Virus record (IMG/VR): IMGVR_UViG_3300025030_000256
Span: 1-38,762 of that record
Strand: one strand, 5' to 3'
Source of the DNA: a virus
DNA length: 38,762 nucleotides
Shown here: positions 13,882-20,632 of the stretch, one piece after another
Layout of the letters: each line of letters opens with the position of its first letter
Numbering within the stretch: position 1 is the first letter of the stretch
Translations under genes and position numbers: made by a program
Notes under the pieces: model-generated
Database searches by the model: none
Told to the model about the DNA's origin: nothing
What the model saw: the letters and a program-made list of their open reading frames with translations, nothing else

Positions 13882-14354
13882 TGACCATAGACGTGAGACC
13901 CGATGAGGTCTGGAAACTCATTGAGGGACAGCCGGGATACATGGTGTCCAACCACGGTCGGTTCATGAATGTAAGGCGTGAGCGAATACTCAAGCAATCT
14001 ACAGAGACCCGATACATACAGATCAACCTTGGAGCTGCAAATCGCAATCAGCTTGCACATCGGCTGGTGGCGCTTGCCTTCATACCCAACCCTGATAACC
14101 TACCCGAAGTGAACCACAAGGATAAGAACAAGCGCAACAATGTGTCCGATAATCTTGAGTGGTGTACCACTTCTGAGAATCAAGTTCACTCCAAGGCCAC
14201 GGAGTATGAGTTTCTGTCTCCTGATGGGCGGGTACATCACGTATTCGGAGTTGCTCCTTTCGCTCGCAGGTTAGGCTTGCAGAGCACTCACCTATTCCAG
14301 CTTGTCCGCGGTCAGGCTAAGTCTCACAAAGGATGGAGGTTCATCAATGAGTAA
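13881..14354 (+). CDS. HNH homing endonuclease (NUMOD4-HNH_3), free-standing, 157 aa
   Basis: Homing endonuclease with complete NUMOD4 (VWKLIEGQPGYMVSNHGRFM), HNH_3 core (AHRLVALAFIPN...EVNHKDKNKRNN...NLEWCTTSENQ) and the same C-terminal recognition module as the first HNH gene (EFLSPDGRVHHVFGVAPFAR, SHKGWRF). ATG 13881 shares a base with the preceding stop (TAATG), and the end overlaps the DNA ligase start by 8 bp, so the element is wedged neatly between two genes without breaking either. It is more AT-rich than its neighbours, which fits an acquired selfish gene. Confidence 0.92.
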   Translation: MTIDVRPDEVWKLIEGQPGYMVSNHGRFMNVRRERILKQSTETRYIQINLGAANRNQLAHRLVALAFIPNPDNLPEVNHKDKNKRNNVSDNLEWCTTSENQVHSKATEYEFLSPDGRVHHVFGVAPFARRLGLQSTHLFQLVRGQAKSHKGWRFINE

Positions 14355-15321
14355 TGTCTGGGAGTTCCTTGGACTGCCTGCTAATCACAGGGCAGAGAAT
14401 AAGGTTGTGCAATTAGTGAAGCATTACGCTGACGTGGCGCACAAGGTTACGTTCCCTTGCCTCGGTCAGATCAAGAAGGATGGCGTGTTCGCCATGATCG
14501 TGATTGACAACACGAACTGGCAGGAGAAGACGGGCATCTTCGGGCGCACTGGCAAGCAGCTTACGAGCTGTGAGCAACTCCTACCTACGTTCAAGAAGAG
14601 TACTCCCGGTTGCCTCAACATGAGATGTGCTATCATCGCTGAGCTGTGCTGCGACCTGTGCTCTCTGGAAGAGCTGTCTGGTATCGTGAACCCGAACCGT
14701 AAGAAGCCGCTCAGCTCGGAGCAGGAGCGCTATGCTGCTGCTATGTACTTCGCAGTGCATGACATGGTGTATCTGAGCGAGCTGATTGAGGGTAGGAGCG
14801 AGCGGCCTTACGGCTTACGAATCAGTGACCTTGTGAGACACTTGGGTGTTCTTGACTACAAGGGCCACCGGATACTGAACGTGCAGTTGGACAACGAGGA
14901 GCAGGCGGCTGAGTTCGCTGAGCGCTGCATCGCCGCCAAGGAAGAGGGAATGGTTGGCAAAGACCCCAACGCGGGCTGGATAGCGGGCCGGAAGAACGAG
15001 GTAGCGTGGAAGCTCGTGAAGGGCGTGGACTACGACCTTGAGGTGCTCGGTGTCGAAGAGGGCAAGGGCAAGCGGGCCGGTATGGTGGCGAATCTGCTGG
15101 TGCGCTGGAGACCCTACGGCGATCCCAAAGCAGATTGGGTCTTACTGCCAGTGGACCTCGCAGGGCACAAGGACGAGCAACGCAGAGAGTGGTGGAATGA
15201 CCCTTCCATCATAGGTGGAAAGATCGTGCATGTCCATGCGCTCTGCATCGGCAGCAAGGGCGCACTGCGCCTACCCAAAGCGAAGGAAGTTCGCATCGAC
15301 AAGACGGAGGCCGACCTGTAG
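14347..15321 (+). CDS. ATP-dependent DNA ligase (324 aa)
   Basis: Seals nicks between Okazaki fragments. Nucleotidyltransferase motifs: motif I QIKKDGVFAM (adenylated Lys in KxDG; Phe stands where Arg is usual), motif III AVHDMVYLSE, motif IV EEGMVGKDPN and motif V AWKLVKGVDYDLEV, followed by a C-terminal OB-like part. Length is close to T7 ligase (359). ATG 14347 (MSNVWEFLGL) is chosen because AAAGGATGGAGG lies upstream; an earlier ATG-type start at 14302 would read into the HNH gene. Promoter 5 follows the stop codon by 6 bp. Confidence 0.94.
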   Translation: MSNVWEFLGLPANHRAENKVVQLVKHYADVAHKVTFPCLGQIKKDGVFAMIVIDNTNWQEKTGIFGRTGKQLTSCEQLLPTFKKSTPGCLNMRCAIIAELCCDLCSLEELSGIVNPNRKKPLSSEQERYAAAMYFAVHDMVYLSELIEGRSERPYGLRISDLVRHLGVLDYKGHRILNVQLDNEEQAAEFAERCIAAKEEGMVGKDPNAGWIAGRKNEVAWKLVKGVDYDLEVLGVEEGKGKRAGMVANLLVRWRPYGDPKADWVLLPVDLAGHKDEQRREWWNDPSIIGGKIVHVHALCIGSKGALRLPKAKEVRIDKTEADL

Positions 15322-15327
15322 GCAGGT

Positions 15328-15346
15328 TTAACCCGGACTATAGATA
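15328..15346 (+). promoter_or_regulatory. Phage RNA polymerase promoter 5
   Basis: TTAACCCGGACTATAGATA, exact consensus, predicted start G15343. It opens the transcript for small genes, acetyltransferase, portal and scaffold. Confidence 0.92.
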
Positions 15347-15356
15347 AAGACAAGCG

Positions 15357-15390
15357 GCGGTAGCGCTTTCACAGGCTACCGCTTAATTTT
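15357..15390 (+). other. Leader stem-loop just after promoter 5
   Basis: GCGGTAGC (15357-15364) pairs with GCTACCGC (15375-15382), 10-nt loop, followed by TTAATTTT. It starts about 14 nt into the transcript. It may protect the 5' end of the mRNA, be an RNase III-type site, or partly terminate transcription. Confidence 0.6.
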
Positions 15391-15408
15391 GGAACTAAGG
15401 AAGAGGCC

Positions 15409-15597
15409 ATGAAGAAACTAACAACGGATGAAGTTGAGGAACGGGACGAGCTGGCCGCTGCTGTAGCGGAGCTGTTCATGTCTGGCTTCCTCCCCAACGA
15501 AACACAGGTTCAACGAGCCAGTGCGCTTGGCCTTGACCTGAACGCCATAAGGGAGGCTGTGGATGCCTGCTACGAACCAGAAGGAGCAGAAGCCTAA
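15409..15597 (+). CDS. Small unknown acidic protein (62 aa)
   Basis: Not recognised. ATG 15409 follows GGAAGAGG. The product is acidic and helical (TTDEVEERDELAAAVAELF, AIREAVDACYEPEGAEA) without membrane segments. It is the first gene of the promoter 5 transcript and overlaps the next small gene by 35 bp. Such short acidic proteins in this position may bind host factors, but nothing in the sequence proves it. Confidence 0.65.
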   Translation: MKKLTTDEVEERDELAAAVAELFMSGFLPNETQVQRASALGLDLNAIREAVDACYEPEGAEA

Positions 15598-15754
15598 GCA
15601 CGTGCATTTCAACGATGACACGTTCGACTGGCTCATGGCGGCGACGATGCCGGTGCCTGTCAAGGTGGGGCTAGCTCCGCTGGACATCTACGGGTACAAC
15701 GAGGCCATGCGGCACATACAATCGCTCATCCAGCACAAGAGGTGCAACCCGTGA
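15563..15754 (+). CDS. Small unknown protein (63 aa)
   Basis: Not assigned. ATG 15563 is preceded by GGGAGG within the upstream gene. The product has a basic N-terminus (MPATNQKEQKPKHVHFNDD) and a helical C-terminal half (GYNEAMRHIQSLIQHKRC). No motif is visible. Its stop overlaps the GTG of the acetyltransferase gene (GTGA), linking translation of the two. Confidence 0.65.
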   Translation: MPATNQKEQKPKHVHFNDDTFDWLMAATMPVPVKVGLAPLDIYGYNEAMRHIQSLIQHKRCNP

Positions 15755-16212
15755 TACGACCGGCTACACAGCTCGACCTCCCCTTCATAGCAAAACTAGG
15801 CGAGACGTACACGAGCGAAGCCGAGCATCACGGAGCTTTCACCTTGAATTGGGACAGAGCGTTCCGTGAAGCGGCGGCGGCTATCTCCGACCCGGATAGC
15901 TGCCTTTTGGTGGCAGTGCGAGGCACCACGCCTGTGGGCTTCTTGTACGCCACCATTAGCTACTTCCTGTGGAGTGATACCCCTCTTGCTGTGGATCAAC
16001 TGCTGTATATCTCCCCCGGAAGCCGGGGAGGTTCAGGTGCAGTCGGTCTCATCAGGGCTTATGAGCGCTGGGCAGCGGATAAGGGTGTCTCACACGTGAG
16101 ACTTAGCATCGCTTCCGGTATCACTGAAGACAGGACTTGTAGGCTGTACGAACGATTGGGATACATCAAGATCGGAGTCACCTACCAGAAGGAGGTATCA
16201 CATGGGGAGTAA
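15751..16212 (+). CDS. GNAT-family N-acetyltransferase (153 aa)
   Basis: Predicted to transfer an acetyl group from acetyl-CoA to an amine, possibly on a host or virion protein. It has the GNAT layout: N-terminal IRPATQLDLPFIAKLGETY, central strands CLLVAVRGTTPVGFLYATIS, the acetyl-CoA loop SPGSRGGSGAVGLIRAYERW, and the final C-terminal LYERLGYIKIGVTYQKEV. GTG 15751 is favoured (AAGAGG 8 nt upstream, GTGA overlap); GTG 15742 is possible. Palindrome copy 4 lies inside the gene, coding VSHVRL. It sits directly ahead of virion genes. Substrate unknown. Confidence 0.85.
   Translation: MIRPATQLDLPFIAKLGETYTSEAEHHGAFTLNWDRAFREAAAAISDPDSCLLVAVRGTTPVGFLYATISYFLWSDTPLAVDQLLYISPGSRGGSGAVGLIRAYERWAADKGVSHVRLSIASGITEDRTCRLYERLGYIKIGVTYQKEVSHGE
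16087..16102. repeat. Dispersed 16-bp palindrome, copy 4 (inside acetyltransferase gene)
   Basis: GTCTCACACGTGAGAC, identical to copies 1 and 2 but within coding sequence, about 110 bp before the gene end. Its conservation inside a reading frame argues that the DNA (or RNA) sequence itself is selected. Confidence 0.85.
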
Positions 16213-16390
16213 ACCTAAACCCCAAGCCCCGCAGATTCCGGCCAAAGCCCCCACGCGGCCAGCGGGAGTAGCCCCTGAAGACATCATCTTGGGAGGGGCA
16301 GACAACATCGAAGGGTCCAGCGGAGTCAAAGGGAAGCGGGCACTCATCAAGCCCAGCGGCTTCTTGAGTGGCATCAACTTGGGGGTATAG
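16202..16390 (+). CDS. Small protein upstream of portal (62 aa)
   Basis: Not functionally known. ATG 16202 has a near-perfect AGAAGGAGGT site. The product is Pro/Ala/Lys-rich at the N-terminus (MGSKPKPQAPQIPAKAPTRP) and Gly-rich at the C-terminus (KRALIKPSGFLSGINLGV), so probably unstructured or extended. Small proteins of this kind often stand between non-structural genes and the portal in T7-like phages and can be minor virion components; that is inference from position. Confidence 0.7.
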   Translation: MGSKPKPQAPQIPAKAPTRPAGVAPEDIILGGADNIEGSSGVKGKRALIKPSGFLSGINLGV

Positions 16391-16391
16391 C

Positions 16392-17972
16392 GTGGCTTTC
16401 AACGGCATCACGGTAAACCCACACCGCAAGAGCAAGAACCCGCAGTTGTACACGGACATGAGCACGGAGCGAGCAGGCTACCTCACGCGAGGCAGAGACT
16501 ACGCCCGCATGACCCTGCCGTACATTCTCCCCGAGACTGCCAACAGAAGCGGAGACGCTAACCAGCACGGGTTCCAAGGTATCGGGGCGCAGTGCGCCAA
16601 CCACCTCTCCAACAAGGCGACCCTCACGCTCTTCCCACCGCAGAAGTCCTTCTTCAAAGCGGACCTGTCGGAAGAGAGCAAGGAAGCGCTGAAGAGTGAG
16701 GGGTTCTCCGACACGGACCTTGTCTCCCAGCTCGTAAAGATCGAGGAGAAAGCGCTCAAGGTTCAGGCCAAGATCGGGGCTAGGGTGGCTAGCACGCAGG
16801 CCATGAAGCACCTCATCATCGCAGGCAACGTCTGCCTGAAGCTGCCTGTAAAGGGTAAGGGCAAGATGCGGGCCATCCCGCTGAGTCGCTACGTCTGCCG
16901 CCGCAACGCAGAGGACGAGCTGATTGACTTCATTGTGCTGGAGGAGAAGACTCTTGAAGCCTTCCCGCGCAAGGAGCAAGCTGCTATCCGTGCTACCCAG
17001 AAGGGCAAGAACCTGAAGGCCACGGACAAGGTGAAGTTGTACACCAGAGCGTCCTTGCAAGCTGACGGTATGTACTTGGTCGAGCAGAGCGCCGATGACA
17101 TACCCGTGGGCGAGACTTCCCGGCTGAAGCCTGAGAAGCTGCCTTGGATAGTCCTGCGCTGGAACAGTGCAGATGGCGAGTCCTACGGGCGAGGGCTGGT
17201 GGAGGATCACGCGGGCGACTTCTACGTGATGGAGTTCCTGAGCGAAGCAATGGCTAAGGGCATGGCGCTCATGGCCGACATCAAGTACCTTGTCAAACCG
17301 GGCGGCATCACCGACATCAACCACCTCATCAACTCCCCTGCGGGCGAGTACGTGGCTGGCAACCTTGATGACATCGGGGTGCTACAGCTTGAGAAGTACG
17401 CAGACTTCACCCCTATCGCCAATGCGCTCAAGGACTACGAGCGCAGGATCGGTCAGGCTTTCCTCCTTGGCTCTGCCAACAGAAGGGACGCCGAGCGGGT
17501 AACTGCATACGAGCTGCGGCTGGATGCTAACGAGCTGGAGACTTCGCACGGCGGCATCTACAGCGCCCTAGCGGAGACGTGGCAAGTCCCGATGGCGTAC
17601 CTGCTCCTGAGCACGGTGAACGCTGGTCTCGGACCCAACATGATTTCGCCCAGCATCCTGACAGGACTAGAAGCTCTGGGGCGTGTCGGTGACTTGGAGA
17701 AGATTCATCAGTTCTCCGAGATGATGGCGCTCCCGGCCAACTGGCCCGAAGGTGTACAGAAGAGGATCAAGTGGGGAGACTTCTCCCGCACCGTAAGCGC
17801 AGCCGTATCTCTGGAGACCCCGTGGCTCATGACCGACAAGGAGTTCACGGCAGCTCAGCAGGAAGAGACGGATGCAACGCAAGGGCAGACATTGCTTGAG
17901 GGTGCAGCTAAGGGTGCCCCTGAAATCATCAAGCAGCAAATGCAGGGCGATGGCGCTCAAGGAGGCGCATAG
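16392..17972 (+). CDS. Portal (head-tail connector) protein (T7 gp8-like)
   Basis: Forms the dodecameric ring through which DNA enters and leaves the capsid. About 526 residues, close to T7 gp8 (536). The sequence contains typical podophage portal segments: RGRDYARMTLPYILPE, ANHLSNKATLTLFPP, SYGRGLVEDHAGDFYVMEFL and NRRDAERVTAYELRLDANEL. GTG 16392 is chosen because GGGGG stands 6 nt upstream; GTG 16368 in the same frame lies inside the upstream gene without a ribosome site. It is followed after 3 bp by the scaffold gene. Confidence 0.95.
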   Translation: MAFNGITVNPHRKSKNPQLYTDMSTERAGYLTRGRDYARMTLPYILPETANRSGDANQHGFQGIGAQCANHLSNKATLTLFPPQKSFFKADLSEESKEALKSEGFSDTDLVSQLVKIEEKALKVQAKIGARVASTQAMKHLIIAGNVCLKLPVKGKGKMRAIPLSRYVCRRNAEDELIDFIVLEEKTLEAFPRKEQAAIRATQKGKNLKATDKVKLYTRASLQADGMYLVEQSADDIPVGETSRLKPEKLPWIVLRWNSADGESYGRGLVEDHAGDFYVMEFLSEAMAKGMALMADIKYLVKPGGITDINHLINSPAGEYVAGNLDDIGVLQLEKYADFTPIANALKDYERRIGQAFLLGSANRRDAERVTAYELRLDANELETSHGGIYSALAETWQVPMAYLLLSTVNAGLGPNMISPSILTGLEALGRVGDLEKIHQFSEMMALPANWPEGVQKRIKWGDFSRTVSAAVSLETPWLMTDKEFTAAQQEETDATQGQTLLEGAAKGAPEIIKQQMQGDGAQGGA

Positions 17973-17975
17973 TAC

Positions 17976-18761
17976 ATGGAAGAAGAAGAGAGAGAACTGC
18001 TAAACCTTGAAACTCCTCCCGGTGACGAGACGCCTCCGGGTGAGCAAGCGCCTCCGGGAGAAGAAGCACCTTCCGGCGAGGAAGCCCCTCCGAAAGAGGA
18101 AGAGACCCCGCCCGCTCCCGGTGATCTGGACTGCACGAACTTCAAGTTCAACGGCTCTGATGTAACCGTAGAGGTGCCGGAAGACCTTCGCGCAGAGCTT
18201 ACTGCCAAGGGCATCGACGTGAACGCAGTAGTGACCGAGCTGTACACGAGCGAGGGATTCACCCTCACACCGGAGACCAAGGCTAGCCTTGATGCAGCCT
18301 TCGGTAAGAGCATCGTGGACAGCTATCTCGGTGCGCTCAAGTCGCAGAACGAGGGCACCCTTGCCGCCGCCGCCAGCAACGAAGCGGCAGTCACGCAAGC
18401 AGAGCAGCAGGCGTGGACTGAGACCACGGAACAGATCGGTGGTGAGCAGAACTGGACCGCCTTGGAAGCGTGGGTGCTCAAGACCATACCGCAGACTGCT
18501 CTGGACGAGTTCAACGCGATCATGGCATCAGGCAACAGGTACACCCAGAAGCTTGCGGTGGCGGATATGTACGCCAAGTTCCGCTCCGCAGAGGGTGACG
18601 ATGGTGCGAACCTCATCCCCGGCGAGGTGGGCAATCCCGGCGCAGAAGGTGCTCCGCTGGGTTACTCCGAGTACCAAAAGCTCATCAGATCGGGCGAGTA
18701 TCGCAAGAACCCCAAGCTGTACGACTCTTTGAGGCGTCAGGGTATTGCGCAGGGTATTTAA
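17976..18761 (+). CDS. Capsid assembly scaffolding protein (261 aa)
   Basis: Guides procapsid assembly and is absent from mature heads (T7 gp9-like by position between portal and capsid, size and acidity). The N-terminus is extremely acidic and contains five six-residue repeats of PPGEEA type (codons 18015-18104). The C-terminus (YSEYQKLIRSGEYRKNPKLYD) is basic and helical, as expected for the part that binds coat protein. AAGGAGG precedes the ATG. The stop codon TAA overlaps promoter 6. Confidence 0.9.
   Translation: MEEEERELLNLETPPGDETPPGEQAPPGEEAPSGEEAPPKEEETPPAPGDLDCTNFKFNGSDVTVEVPEDLRAELTAKGIDVNAVVTELYTSEGFTLTPETKASLDAAFGKSIVDSYLGALKSQNEGTLAAAASNEAAVTQAEQQAWTETTEQIGGEQNWTALEAWVLKTIPQTALDEFNAIMASGNRYTQKLAVADMYAKFRSAEGDDGANLIPGEVGNPGAEGAPLGYSEYQKLIRSGEYRKNPKLYDSLRRQGIAQGI
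18015..18104 (+). repeat. Five tandem 18-bp repeats in scaffold gene
   Basis: Imperfect 18-bp units encode PPGDET, PPGEQA, PPGEEA, PSGEEA, PPKEEE. The unit can vary in number by slipped replication; it gives an extended acidic N-terminal arm. Confidence 0.8.
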
Positions 18762-18776
18762 CCCGGACTATAGATG
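18758..18776 (+). promoter_or_regulatory. Phage RNA polymerase promoter 6 (capsid promoter)
   Basis: TTAACCCGGACTATAGATG, one mismatch at the last base, predicted start G18773. It overlaps the scaffold stop codon and drives the capsid gene; no further promoter of this type is seen until 36533. Confidence 0.92.
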
Positions 18777-18787
18777 ATAATAACCCA

Positions 18788-18828
18788 GAGCGCCCTTCCT
18801 CCCGTTCGCGGTAAGCTGCGGGGCGCTC
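18788..18828 (+). other. Stem-loop in capsid mRNA leader
   Basis: GAGCGCCC (18788-18795) pairs with GGGCGCTC (18821-18828); an inner CCG-TTCG-CGG hairpin lies at 18802-18811. It begins about 15 nt into the promoter 6 transcript, similar to the leader hairpin after promoter 5, and ends before the capsid ribosome site. Confidence 0.6.
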
Positions 18829-18851
18829 ATTTCAAGTACAAGAGGTAATAA

Positions 18852-19907
18852 ATGTCCCAGAGTCCGAACAACTTGACCAACCTCGCGCAGTCCGCGAGCG
18901 GGTCCGTTGACTCCCTCCTTATCGAGAAGTTCATCGGCAAGGTCCACGAGCAGTACCTCAAAGGTGAGAACCTGAGGGCGTACTTCGACATGCAGGAAGT
19001 CACCGGCACGAACATGATTTCCAACAAGTACCTTGGCGACACCGAGGTTCAGGCGATGGTTCCGGGCCAGACCGCTCAGGCTACTCCGACCGAGGCAGAC
19101 AAGAACGCGCTCGTGGTGGATACCTCCGTCATCGCAAGGAACGCCGTTGCGCTCCTGCACGATGTCCAGAACGACATCGACGGCGCGAAGTCCAAGCTGG
19201 CGATCAACCAGACCAAGCAGCTCAAGAAGCTGGAAGATCAGATGATTATCCAGCAGCTCATCTTCGGCGCGATCAGCAACACCGAGGCGGTTCGTACCAC
19301 CCCGCGTGTCTCCGGTCACGGCTTCAGCATCAGGACCGACATCTCGGACGCTCAGGCTGATGACCCGAACTGCCTCCTCGCAGCTATCGAGCTGTCGCTG
19401 GAGAAGCAGGTCACGCAGGAAGTGGAGGTCAACGAGGTCGTTGCCTTCATGCCGTGGGTCTCCTTCAACTGCCTCATGGACGCTGAGCGTCTCGTCTCCA
19501 AAGACTACACCCCCGTGGGCGCTGAAGTCGGCTCCGAGCACTACATGCTGAAGAGCTACAACGTGCCGGTCATCCCGAGCAACCGCTTCCCGACCAGCAC
19601 CGCAGCCAGCATCCTGAGCAAGCCGAGCAACGGCAACCGCTACACCCCGGACGCAACGCAGCTCACCTGCATCGCGGTCCTGTTCGCCCCGGACGCCCTG
19701 CTCATTGGCCAGACCCTCGCGCTCGACGCCGACATCTGGTTCGACAAGGGTTCCAAGTCCTACTTCATCGACTCGTGGTACGCCGAAGGTGCCATCCCGG
19801 ATCGCTGGGAAGCGGTCTCGGCGGTCTTCAAGGGCGGTGCAGAGAACACGGCAGTCACCAAGCGTGCAGCGCGTAAGGCGTTCGTGCAGCGCACCGTGAC
19901 CCTGTAA
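18852..19907 (+). CDS. Major capsid protein (T7 gp10-like)
   Basis: Builds the icosahedral head (HK97 fold). 351 residues, near T7 gp10A (345). Recognised by SVDSLLIEKFIGKVHEQYLK, the loop region NKYLGDTEVQAMVPGQTAQ, and the terminal block DKGSKSYFIDSWYAEGAIPD. AAGAGGTAATAA precedes the ATG. The gene has its own promoter and its own strong terminator and the most uniformly C/G-ended codons in the window, all consistent with very high expression. No slippery site or second, longer capsid form is evident. Confidence 0.96.
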   Translation: MSQSPNNLTNLAQSASGSVDSLLIEKFIGKVHEQYLKGENLRAYFDMQEVTGTNMISNKYLGDTEVQAMVPGQTAQATPTEADKNALVVDTSVIARNAVALLHDVQNDIDGAKSKLAINQTKQLKKLEDQMIIQQLIFGAISNTEAVRTTPRVSGHGFSIRTDISDAQADDPNCLLAAIELSLEKQVTQEVEVNEVVAFMPWVSFNCLMDAERLVSKDYTPVGAEVGSEHYMLKSYNVPVIPSNRFPTSTAASILSKPSNGNRYTPDATQLTCIAVLFAPDALLIGQTLALDADIWFDKGSKSYFIDSWYAEGAIPDRWEAVSAVFKGGAENTAVTKRAARKAFVQRTVTL

Positions 19908-19933
19908 CACACCGGCCCCGGCCAGTAACAAAT

Positions 19934-19965
19934 AGCCCTGCCCCTTCGGGGGTGGGGTTTATTTT
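19934..19965 (+). terminator. Intrinsic terminator after capsid gene
   Basis: An 11-bp stem (19934-19944 with 19949-19959, including G-U pairs) closed by TTCG and followed by TTTATTTT. It corresponds to the T7 terminator after gene 10. Sequence and flanks closely match the terminator at 10194. Confidence 0.92.
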
Positions 19966-19981
19966 GTCTCACGCGTGAGAC
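19966..19981. repeat. Dispersed 16-bp palindrome, copy 5
   Basis: GTCTCACGCGTGAGAC, the only copy that is a perfect 16-bp palindrome through the centre (GC centre). It abuts the terminator U-run and lies 12 bp before the tail gene start. Confidence 0.85.
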
Positions 19982-19993
19982 ATGAGAGGTCCA

Positions 19994-20632
19994 ATGGATA
20001 CGCTAACAAGAGCGGTAAACGCTTGCCTCAGAGGTATCGGACTACGGCCCGTGGCTTCGTACAGCGATACCAACTTGAACGCTGCAATAGCGCTTGAGTG
20101 CGTGTATCAGGCAAGCAGAGAGATACAAGAGCGAGGGTGGTGGTTCAACGAGGAACACGGGTGGAAGCTCTACCCTGACAGCAACGGGCAGATCAAGGTT
20201 CCGAACAACTGCCTCGACATTACCTCGTGGAACGGAAGCAAGGATAAGGCGCTGACAATCCGAGATGGGCTGGTGTACAACACGTACACGCACAGCAACA
20301 ACGTGCTCGACAGCGTGGGTGATAGTGGGTACATCGAGTTCATCTTCATCATGGAGCTTGGTTACGAGAGCTTGCCCAGCATCGCGCAGTCCGCCATAAC
20401 CAACAGAGCTAAGCGCCTGTTCGCTCAGGACGTAGAGGGTGATGTCAACAAGTGGAAGTTCAACAGTGCTGACGAGACCCGCACCTACAACGAGCTGTGC
20501 TCTGCGGAGCTTCGTAACAAGAAGCAGAACGCAGGGCAGAACCCTACCGTGGCTGCGTTTATGGCGAGAGTTGGCGGGCAGAACGCCATGAGCTATTCAG
20601 GGCTGTTCCCTGAGAAGGAGCGCCAACAGTGA
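19994..20632 (+). CDS. Tail tubular protein A (T7 gp11-like)
   Basis: Gatekeeper ring between portal and nozzle. 212 residues from ATG 19994 (MDTLTRAVNACLRGIGLRPV), which has GAGAGG just upstream; an in-frame ATG at 19982 directly abuts palindrome copy 5 and lacks a site. Family features: VNACLRGIG start, ECVYQASREIQERGWWFN, PNNCLDITSW and the helical RAKRLFAQDVEGDVN region. The stop overlaps the next GTG (GTGA). Confidence 0.94.
   Translation: MDTLTRAVNACLRGIGLRPVASYSDTNLNAAIALECVYQASREIQERGWWFNEEHGWKLYPDSNGQIKVPNNCLDITSWNGSKDKALTIRDGLVYNTYTHSNNVLDSVGDSGYIEFIFIMELGYESLPSIAQSAITNRAKRLFAQDVEGDVNKWKFNSADETRTYNELCSAELRNKKQNAGQNPTVAAFMARVGGQNAMSYSGLFPEKERQQ

Noticed and set aside
5899-13911. Shared ACCCGATGAGGTC at 5899 and 13899
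   Set aside because: Only 13 bases match, one copy is inside the HNH coding sequence, and flanks differ; not enough to call a repeat family.
16374-17324. Minus-strand frame opposite portal
   Set aside because: Antisense shadow; the whole window is coded on the plus strand.
18768-19931. Long minus-strand frame (387 codons) opposite the capsid gene
   Set aside because: Antisense shadow of the highly biased capsid codons; no promoter or ribosome site on that strand.
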